From Callorhinus ursinus (lineage: Eukaryota > Chordata > Mammalia > Carnivora > Otariidae): a stretch of 64,000 nt of DNA. The position numbers were made by a program, and so were the translations under genes. A model generated the notes under the pieces. It saw only the letters and a program-made list of their open reading frames with translations, did no database searches and had not been told where the DNA came from. The number at the start of each line of letters is the position of its first letter. Position 1 is the stretch's first letter. The stretch is from positions 21,395,270 through 21,459,269 of the forward strand of contig NW_020312827.1 in assembly GCF_003265705.1 (NCBI RefSeq), in the 5' to 3' direction. Shown here piece after piece: positions 56,611-64,000 of the stretch.

Positions 56611-56878
56611 AAAGTTTTATATATTTAAACTTCCATCTGATTGGTTCATGTCGTTTTATATAAAATATTTAAAATTTTCCTTTATGTCCATGGTTTTAGG
56701 CTGTCTGTGCCACAAAATATGCCCTAAAACTATTTTATCAGAAACAAGTGGTCCAAAATTTTTAAAAAATTGCCATTTTCAAAGCTAAATACCTCAAAAA
56801 GATAATCCTCAATGGCAAAAAGTGAGATCAAATCCCCTCTACCAAACAGTAACTGAAACAAAAAAGAATCTGTGTATT
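56611..56878. other. unrecognised AT-rich sequence
   Basis: Nothing recognised. Confidence 0.45.
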
Positions 56879-56896
56879 CTAAAGTGGGGTCCTTGT

Positions 56897-57092
56897 TTTT
56901 TTTTTAAGATTTATATATTTTAGAGAGAGTTCAAGAGAGAGAACCAGTGCACAAGCAGTGGGGAGGGGCAGAGGGAGAGAGAGAGGAGCCAACTCGCCAC
57001 TGAGCAAGGAGCCCCACATGGGGCTCCATCTCATGACCCTGAGATCATGATCTGAGCCAAAATCAAGAGTAACTCAAGCTACCCAGGCACCC
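56897..57092 (-). mobile_element. SINEC (older subfamily) with 18-base TSD
   Basis: Minus-strand carnivore SINE: T-rich start, (GA)n region, body 'tgaccctgagatcatgatct' and 'gccaaaatcaagagtaactc', and head 'acccaggcaccc'. About 15-20 bases of the head region ('ttaaccgactgagcc') are lost. Flanks 'ctaaagtggggtccttgt' (56879-56896) and 'ctaaagtggggtccgtgt' (57093-57110) differ at one base. Confidence 0.93.
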
Positions 57093-57110
57093 CTAAAGTG
57101 GGGTCCGTGT

Positions 57111-57493
57111 AGTACATACACAATCCTGCCTCCAGTTCTTCAAACTATAATTCTGAGGATGGTTGTACACCAATAAACAAGCATATAAGGAGAGAGGAAG
57201 TTCCTACTGAAGATAGGCTTTAATCCCTATACTGTGAATTTAAATCCATAGTGTATGGATTTGTTGATATTTGGAAGTACAGTGAGAACATACCCAGTAA
57301 ATGTCTAGTTGAGTGAAGGCCATTTTGAATTTAGAGTCAAGGTGGCAGGAATTTACCTCAGATGAGAATTTACCTCCACACAGAAGGCCCTCACAGAAGC
57401 TCTAGTAAGCAGCATCCATAAAAGCTCTTGTTTCAGCACAACTTTGTGATGCTGTGTTGCTAGATTATATTGGGAAGGTGAGAGGCCATGCTG
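57111..57493. other. unrecognised non-coding sequence
   Basis: Nothing recognised. Confidence 0.45.
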
Positions 57494-57775
57494 GGTAGTG
57501 GTGAAGAATGCAGGCTTTTCAGAGCCCAGTGGTTGTTTTAAAACAACCCAGTGGTTGTTTTCACTTTTCATAACTGTGTGACCTTGAGTTAGCTATTTGA
57601 TTTTGATTTTCAAAAGCCTCTGTTTTCTTACTTGTAACCAGGTGATGGATCTTAATACATATCTTAATTTTCTTTTGTGTGTGAGGATTAAATGAGATTA
57701 TAAATGTAAAGAGGTCAGTAGAGTGGCATAGAGTAAGTGCTTAGTAAATATTAAGTAATAATTATTATTATACTT
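57494..57775 (+). mobile_element. MIR SINE with internal 22-base duplication
   Basis: Sense MIR: head 'gtagtggtgaagaatgcagg', 'aactgtgtgaccttgagtta', 'gaggattaaatgagattata', tail 'gagtaagtgcttagtaaata' and an ATTATTATTATT-like end. Within the head, 'cccagtggttgtttt' occurs twice (57525-57539 and 57547-57561), which is a 22-base tandem duplication. Confidence 0.88.
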
Positions 57776-58489
57776 GTTATGATCTCCTCCTCCTTGGAGA
57801 AACTGACTCCACTACAATAATGGATTCAGAACCTACGGACTTTTCATCACTATGGATCACTTGATTCTTAATCTGTGACTGATCACAAAGTTCCAAGTGT
57901 ACCGGAACCTAACATTACCCTGTAGACCCAGATCTGAAAAGAAAGAAAACATCCCTGAGGTAATGCTTGGGTGTGGTGGTGCCGCCGCTGTCTTCGGAGC
58001 ACCCAGTCCATTACAAGTCTGAACAATGTGATCCCTGCTCTCAGCACAAACACTGCGCAAGGAGATGTCTGTTTTGTAAGAAGACAATTCAGACTTGTTT
58101 TTCAGGGCCTTCCATAATCCCAAATTTCTTAGCTGCACCAGCAGCAAGAATTATTGAAGATGGGGCCCGGATGTTATGAGAAAATTAAAATGAAAAAGGA
58201 AAGGTAGTTTGCAACCTCAAGGTAAGTAACTAGAAACCAGAGAGGAAAAGAATACAAAAAAGACATGAAAACAGTGTGAATGAATATAAACATATATCCC
58301 TAAGTACAGGGGAATACAGAAAGGACTTTAAAAGGCTACCCCATTTGAGTAAATGTCTGCCCCCTCCTTGACTATCTTCAATCATAGGGCACTCCATGTC
58401 TTCTTAAGCATCCCACCCACTTTCTCTAGCTGGATATAACTTTGTAGAGGCAATAGTGAGGAGAAAAACAACAATAACTACAAATCTTT
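57776..58489. other. unrecognised non-coding sequence
   Basis: Nothing recognised. The 70-codon plus-strand frame at 57967-58179 is cysteine-rich by chance and has no recognised domain. Confidence 0.4.
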
Positions 58490-58680
58490 CTTTAGTCAAA
58501 CCTTGGTTTCCGTCCATTGCTTAACATTTCTGAACTTTGGATGTAAAATAAGGCCAATGTATAAGCAGGCATCATATTAGTACCTACTTCATGAGGTTGT
58601 TGTAGGGATTCATTGAAATAATCCATATAACTCCTAGAGCACAGTACCTGGCACATGACTAACACTAATGAAACCAACTG
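58490..58680 (+). mobile_element. MIR SINE
   Basis: Sense MIR: 'gtaaaataaggccaatgtat', 'cttcatgaggttgttgtagg', 'gattcattgaaataatccat', tail 'agcacagtacctggcacatg'. Head diverged. Confidence 0.82.
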
Positions 58681-58704
58681 AGTGTCCAATTAATTGTATT
58701 ATGA

Positions 58705-58915
58705 TTGAGCAGGACTGTCTGGTTCCAACATTCCAATCTTGAACAATTGACTTTATGTCTCTGCACTTCTATTTCCTACTCTGTAATTGGGGATTCTAGG
58801 AGCACCTATCTCATGAAATTGTTGAGAGAATTAGATGAGTTAATACAGATAAAGCTCTTAGAATAGTGCCTGGCACATAGCAGGGGTTCATTTGACGTTA
58901 GCCGTTATTGATGAA
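58705..58915 (+). mobile_element. MIR SINE
   Basis: Sense MIR in tandem with the previous one: head 'aggactgtctggttccaaca', 'actctgtaattggggattct', 'attagatgagttaatacaga', tail 'gaatagtgcctggcacatag'. A separate insertion. Confidence 0.83.
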
Positions 58916-60194
58916 ACTGTTCTTCTGACGTCGATACTGGTCACCTGTGCCCTTCCCAGCTTGCTCTCTTCAGGAGAACTCTTCTAGGGTAGAATCTAAT
59001 TGAAGACAAGGCAGTAGGTTTACACTTCCAGAGGCACTCTCATGTGCCTCCCAGGAATAAGGGTGGATGGGATTAATTCATTTCCAGGGACAGCTGGAGG
59101 AGCAAGCCACAGAGACGGCCTGAGGGAGAGGTAGGTCAGTAGTTTCAGTGTGGTAGAGAAAGAACACAGAGTACTCTGAGGAGGGGTGGCCCAGGATGGT
59201 TGCAAGACAATGTAGTTTGTTTGGGAGTCTGGCCATGTGGCAGATGTGTGAAGGGCTCTGAACATGGAGATCTTGCTCTGCCAGGTGCTGCTCACCTTTC
59301 ATAAGCATGAAATCCACTTAGGTAATGCTTGGTACATACCCGACTGAATCTGCAGTTTGTTCTTTACAAGTTTTTGGCAAAAAGTGTTGTTCACTGGTCA
59401 CACCCAACCTATTCTATATTTATTCTGAGTGCACAGGACTAATGAGATAATCATACCCTGGGGCTGAACTGGTTGAAATCTGTAAATCACCTAAAAGTGT
59501 GATTACCCATTCATAATCCTTCTTTCCAGTATTGCGTAAATCTCATTAGTACATATTTTTTATTATTCATGTTATGGAAAAAATTGCTTTTTTGCCATTG
59601 AAAGAACAGTTGATGCAGGAGATCTAGGTGTTTTGTTTGAGCTATTTGGTTTTACCTCCATGATCAAATCAAGGAGTGCACCTCCAAATGTAGGAGACTC
59701 TTAGCAGCCAGTTCTGTTCAGCTTTTTGCTTTTAGGGCAAGGACCCTCTGGGAAGGCACCAATATGAGGCTGGAACACTGTGGAGTGAGGACTTGGCTGA
59801 AATCGACTCTTATCTAGGAATGGTTCCTAGAAAGACGTGGGCCCATGTACCATCACAGGAACAGGACCCCTGCAGAAAACAAAATTAATTCTGTCACAGG
59901 CTCTACAGACAACCCCAGGGCCCTTTGCTTGAAACCTCTGTCTGGACTGGACAGCAACCACATGAGATTTATATGTTTGCACACTGAGAATTGCAGGTGA
60001 TTGGAGATTAGAGAAATGTTCAGAAGTTACTTAATCTCATGATTTTTCTAGGCAGAGATGACATGAGCATTAATGGAATTCATGCCATTCCCAGTTTAAC
60101 TGGTTGTTTGACTCAGAGCACATGGTACACCTTCATAGTATTTAAGGTGGTTCTGTAAATTTCTTTGGCTTTTCCAAATTACTACTACAACGAC
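58916..60194. other. unrecognised non-coding sequence
   Basis: About 1.3 kb with no repeat or gene recognised. Minus-strand frames at 59020-59317 overlap each other and resemble nothing. Confidence 0.4.
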
Positions 60195-60268
60195 TACTAC
60201 TGCTTCTCCTCCTCCTCCCTCTCCCTCCCCTCTCTCGCTCCCTCCCCATCCTCCTTCTCCTTCTTTTT
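60195..60268. repeat. polypyrimidine (CCT/CT-rich) tract
   Basis: Almost pure C/T over about 74 bases, mostly CTC and CCT units. On the minus strand it gives the R/G/E-rich part of the frame at 60142-60429. Confidence 0.85.
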
Positions 60269-61438
60269 TGGTTGCTGCCTAATACCAAATAAAATTGCTT
60301 GAAATCATGGCCCCGAACTACTATGTAGAATGGGGCCGGGCAGTGGGGTGTGTCTGTGCATGTGACCCCATACTCCTTCCTACAGTGTAGTGTAGTCAAA
60401 ATAGCCTTATTAAAGAAGCAGTAGATCACATTCTCCTTCTGTCACTGCCACCAACCTGATTAGTGGGCCACTTCTTTAAACCTCAGAACAGAGGTGTGTA
60501 GACCACATGACCTCTGGCTTAGACTTTAGCTGTCTTGGCATGCAGCAAACCATGGCTTCAGCCCTGAAAGGACTCCTAGACATGGTCTATTTGGCTAAGC
60601 AGTCAAGGGGGTTGAGAAGCAAGGCAGTGGGGAGGGGGACTTTCTAACAGGGTAAAAAAGAAGGGAAGCTGGGGTATGGAGGCAGGGTTCGTCCTTTGCT
60701 TTGGAGGCAGGGTTTGTCCTTTGCTTTCTGAATGTCCTAACCTCCCCGTACTAAGGAGCAGGGATGAGCCTGGAGAAACTGTCTTTGTCTCTCTCCTATT
60801 TCTAACCCCATCTCAACTCCTCCAGGAAAGAGTGTGTAAATCCTCCATAATTACCTATTTGATTCACTCTTACAAGGCATTTCTCTAAGGGCCTTTTATG
60901 CCAAGGGACCAAATATATTTAGACTGAGTCTGAGTCTACATTTTTTATTTGTGTCCTATCTGTTAGGCATGTAGATAAAGAGTGTAGTTTCCCAAACTTC
61001 CAAACTCTGTATGTTTGTAAAACTTGGAGTTATGCAAGCTAAATATCTGGATAATAACTTAAAATTTCACTTTTGACCACTTAGATTTATCGATACAACC
61101 TTTTTAGATCCAGCCTTTATTCATTGACACAAGTCAGGTGACTTAAAATTTTCCCCCATAACACTGTATCTTCAAGTATCTTAATGAGATTTAGACTTTC
61201 TACCTTAATGTAATATAACTGCTGATCTCCATCAGATGCAGGCAGAAGGCAACTTCATATTCTACTCCCTTAATCCTCCTTCATTTCTTTAAACCCGTTG
61301 TCCCTCTGGGCAGCCTTCTTAGGTAAAGAAGCTTAACTGCTCTGGGACAGCTGTTTCCCACGTGCTGTGGACCACATGCAGTACTTAGAAAACATTTATG
61401 CATCCTTGTCTCTGCTATTAGGGGAACCACAATTTGCT
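60269..61438. other. unrecognised non-coding sequence
   Basis: No repeat family recognised. A short direct repeat 'ggaggcagggtt.gtcctttgcttt' occurs at about 60679-60702 and 60703-60726 (24-base unit, one mismatch). Confidence 0.45.
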
Positions 61439-61454
61439 CTCAGCGCAGCTTGCT

Positions 61455-61641
61455 TTTTATTTTTTTAAGATTCTGTTTATTTGAGAGAATGAGAGAGAGC
61501 AAGTGATGGGGAAGGAGAGAGAAAGAAAGAGAAGCTGCCTCCCTGCTGAGCAGGAAGCCTGATGGGACTCAATTCCAGGATCCGGAGATCATGACCTGAG
61601 CTGGAGGCAGACGCTTAACTGACTGAGCCACCCAGGCGTCC
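61455..61641 (-). mobile_element. SINEC (younger subfamily) with 13-base TSD
   Basis: Minus-strand carnivore SINE: tail 'taagattctgtttatttgag', body 'ggagatcatgacctgagctg' and 'ggaggcagacgcttaactga', and head 'gccacccaggcgtcc'. Flanks 'ctcagcgcagctt' (61439-61451) and 'ctcaacacagctt' (61642-61654) differ at two bases. Confidence 0.93.
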
Positions 61642-61654
61642 CTCAACACAGCTT

Positions 61655-62056
61655 TTAAATCACATACTATAAGCCGCCTCAGGCAGCTTCTTGCCTGGAG
61701 ATTTTTTTTCAGATATATGTCTTATATTAGACCCTGTACCCCAAAACTGTAAAGGGAAACAGGCCAGTCCCCCGAAGTGGTTCTTTTGATATGTCTTTCA
61801 TTTGGTATCAACTAAGGAGGAAATACTCCCCAACTTTTCCATTGATAGAGTGGGGGGCACATGTAGAGGGAAATGTACAGTATTCCAACAAATCCCTCCG
61901 AAGAAATAGTTTCTCTTCTTGCCTCTCTAACTACAATCATTTTATCCCCTTGAAGAGGGTGTTGGGCTAAAACTGTAAGGTTAGTTTTTGTCCATCCACT
62001 TTGCAAGTGCTGTTCAGATGCAGCACTTACTTGCAAGATGCCTGACACCTTGAGTT

Positions 62057-62057
<1 letters not shown>
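61655..62057. other. unrecognised non-coding sequence
   Basis: Nothing recognised. Confidence 0.45.
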
Positions 62058-62092
<35 letters not shown>

Positions 62093-62182
62093 ACACATAT
62101 GTGTGTGTGTGTATAATATATGTAATATATGTGATAAGTATGTATATGTTAATATATACAATGTATTATATATAATATATTG
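62058..62182. repeat. composite (GT)n / (AT)n microsatellite
   Basis: About 16 GT units at 62058-62090, a short ACACACAT inversion, another (GT)6 or so at 62100-62112, then about 70 bases of imperfect AT/TA. The order suggests several growth and interruption events. Confidence 0.9.
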
Positions 62183-62254
62183 GTTTAATTTCATTTATTA
62201 CAATTAAGCTAATTATATGTGATTAATATATTATAGTGCATAATAATATTTTAT

Positions 62255-62388
62255 AGGTTTATAAACTCCTTAAAGGAAGAGGCTTTTGTTGTGTATATTT
62301 ATACTCCTTATAATACCCAGGTCAGTGCCCCACATAGAAGGTGCTCGATGTATGTGTGATGAGTGAATAAGTGAATCATCGATTGTCT
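62255..62388 (+). mobile_element. L2 LINE 3' end, sense
   Basis: 'taaactccttaaaggaagag', 'aatacccaggtcagtgcccc', 'acatagaaggtgctcgatgt' and terminal 'tgatgagtgaataagtgaat' match the sense L2 3' terminus. Confidence 0.78.
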
Positions 62389-63400
62389 GCTCTCTTGAAG
62401 AATGACCAGTTTCTGTTAAGCTGTGCACACTTTCAAGTTACCCTCCTGCATTCTGCTTCTCATGTAAGTACTGTTATTAAACTTCTAAATACTTAACAGA
62501 AGGCTGTTTTTTGGCAGTGAATGAACTCCTTTTGTCTTCTGTCCCGTGAATATCCTAACTACTTTGTCACTTTGATCTAGGGGGCATTTCATCCTCAGAA
62601 ATGCAAAAGAGTTGGCGACTGCACAAAATGTGTCCTATTTCCTATTGCCGTAAAATCCACTGCTCTTGAGCCTTTGCCCGCCCCCTTTCATGACAATGTG
62701 TAAGCCACTAAATTGCAGTTACTGGCTGTGGCCATGGCCATCAAAAAATCGTGCATGCCATGTAGATTTGAGGCTTGCTCCACTAGAGTCCACAATGGCT
62801 TTACTGTAACTGGGTTAACTAGAACTTGGCAAAGAGCTATCCAAGGAGGGTGATACCAAGCCCCCTCCCCCCTTCCAGGATGCTGGCCTGATCTTCTTGT
62901 ATTTGTGCAACTGGCCCATCCAGAGACCCACGAAAGCTGGGAGGAGGGCCCCGGTGAGGGCAAATCTCTCTGGGTCAGGTTGCCCTTTTGCAGCTCTCTT
63001 TCACACAGCTTCTCTTCCTGCAATGTGAAGTAGGTTAGAGGATAGCTTGTTTTCTTTTGCTATTTGAAATACAGCATTAGGGTCATGCTCTGAATAATTT
63101 GTGCTTGTTAGAAATGACTGTCGTCCTCTTGAAGCAATAACAAAGGACTACATTTAAATTAAATTCAGCCAAGCAAGAGCCTCTCCACAAAATCAATGGA
63201 GCCAGGCATTTTTCAAAGAGTTATTTTGATTTTTTTAATCTGTATATTCTAGGGCATAAATCAGCGAAGATATCCCAGAACCTAAAAAGAGATAGTTCAT
63301 AAGTCTTTTAAAAGTAGTTGGTAATATTTGGGATGGGAGTGAAAAAGTAAGATAAAGTATTAGATACACTCATGTTTAATATCACCTATTTTTATATTTG
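62389..63400. other. unrecognised non-coding sequence
   Basis: About 1 kb with no repeat or gene recognised. The 111-codon minus-strand frame at 62688-63023 has no recognisable domain. Confidence 0.4.
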
Positions 63401-63642
63401 TCTTTTTTAATTATGTTAATTACGATACATCATTAGTTTTTGATGTAGTGTTCCATAATTCATTGTGTATAACACCCAGTGCTCCATGCAATACGTGCCC
63501 TCTTTAACACCCATCACCAGGCTGACCCATCCCCCCACACCCCTCCCTCTAAAACCCTCAGTTTGTTTCTCAGAGTCCATAGTCTCTCATGGTTCGTTTC
63601 CCCCTCCTATTTCCCCCTCTTCATTTTTCCCTTCCCACTACC
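63401..63642 (-). mobile_element. carnivore L1 3' UTR, module 1, antisense
   Basis: 'ttaattacgatacatcatta', 'tgtataacacccagtgctcc', 'aaccctcagtttgtttctca' and 'ccatagtctctcatggttcg' mark the carnivore L1 3' UTR type also seen in the copy at 55798-56598. It meets a 16-base T-run at 63643. Confidence 0.88.
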
Positions 63643-63969
63643 TTTTTTTTTTTTTTTTAACATATAGTGTATTATTTGTTTCAGAGGTACAGGTCTGTGA
63701 TTCAACAGTCTTACACAATTCACAGTGCTCACCATAGCACACACCCTCCCCAGTGTCCATCACCCAGGTACCCCATCCCTCCCACCCCCCCACCACTCCA
63801 GCAACCCTGTTTGTTTCCTGAGATTAAGAATTCCTCATATCAGTGAGATCGTATGATATGTGTTTTTCTCTGATTGACTTATTTCGCTTAGCATAATACC
63901 TCTAGTTCCATCCACGTCATTGCAAATGACAAGATTTTGGGTTTTTTTGATGGCTGCATAATATTCCAT

Positions 63970-64000
<31 letters not shown>
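63643..64000 (-). mobile_element. carnivore L1 3' UTR module 2 and ORF2 end, cut by window edge
   Basis: After a 16-T run, 'aacatatagtgtattatttg', 'gtacaggtctgtgattcaac', 'actccagcaaccctgtttgt', 'ttgacttatttcgcttagca' and 'tggctgcataatattccatg' follow the 3' UTR type of the copy at 49697-50080, then reach the end of ORF2. It continues past the window. Confidence 0.9.
63969..64000. repeat. (TG)n microsatellite inside L1, reaching the window edge
   Basis: Sixteen TG units to the last base, placed at the same L1 ORF2 position as the array at 56225-56271. Confidence 0.92.

Noticed and set aside
57967..58179. 70-codon frame with several cysteines, resembling a small zinc-binding or secreted peptide
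   Set aside because: The Cys spacing fits no known motif, there is no signal peptide, and no conservation can be shown from the sequence alone.
1..64000. CRISPR array, bacterial operon, phage or integron
   Set aside because: No regularly spaced direct repeats, no dense coding, no ribosome-binding sites. The repeat content is wholly mammalian.

Overview
This window looks like intergenic or deep-intronic DNA from a carnivoran mammal, most likely a non-canid caniform (bear, seal, mustelid or raccoon relative). The evidence is twelve copies of the carnivore tRNA-Lys-derived SINE family (SINEC/CAN-SINE), recognisable by the head 'ggcgcctgggtggctcag', and three L1 copies with 3' UTRs of the carnivore type. 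The dog-specific SINEC_Cf head ('gatccctgggtggcgcag') does not occur in any copy. Several copies carry the 'ctgccttcggctcaggtcatgatc' body common in arctoid carnivores. The species call is inference from family knowledge.

I found no protein-coding gene, rRNA, tRNA, CRISPR array or bacterial feature. The longest open frames (about 90 to 156 codons) fall in decayed LINEs, SINEs, microsatellites or sequence with no recognisable protein. No frame resembles a cellular protein. The only conventional gene signal is a weak one at 3690-3843: a CCAAT box, a TATAAA box and, about 65 bases past the expected start site, a consensus splice donor.

Layout. 1-1.5 kb: an old hAT element (MER20) and three MIRs. 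1.5-7 kb: mostly unrecognised sequence with two SINECs and the promoter-like motif. 7-20 kb: MIR, L2, an old LTR, two SINECs, and MER3/hAT remnants. 20-25 kb: the densest part, with two antisense L1 3' ends, an MLT1 LTR and two SINECs, most of them lying within what reads as one antisense L2. 26-39 kb: ancient L1 fragments in both orientations, a sense L2 reverse-transcriptase fragment (28.6-29.3 kb), an antisense L2 interrupted by a MIR (34.7-36.3 kb), an MLT1, MER5A and four SINECs or fragments. 40-44 kb: the longest stretch without a recognisable repeat. 44-56 kb: a few old repeats, one SINEC and a truncated carnivore L1. 55.8-62 kb: a younger L1 with exact target duplications, two SINECs, several MIRs and a GT/AT microsatellite. 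63.4-64 kb: a carnivore L1 with a double 3' UTR that runs off the end in a GT array.

The elements do not work together as a system. They are layered insertions of different ages: L2/MIR oldest, then MER and MLT1 elements and old L1s, then SINEC and carnivore L1. Target-site duplications could be read for many of the young insertions and are given with coordinates. Family names come from consensus motifs recalled by eye. Boundaries of old elements are approximate, usually within 10 to 50 bases.
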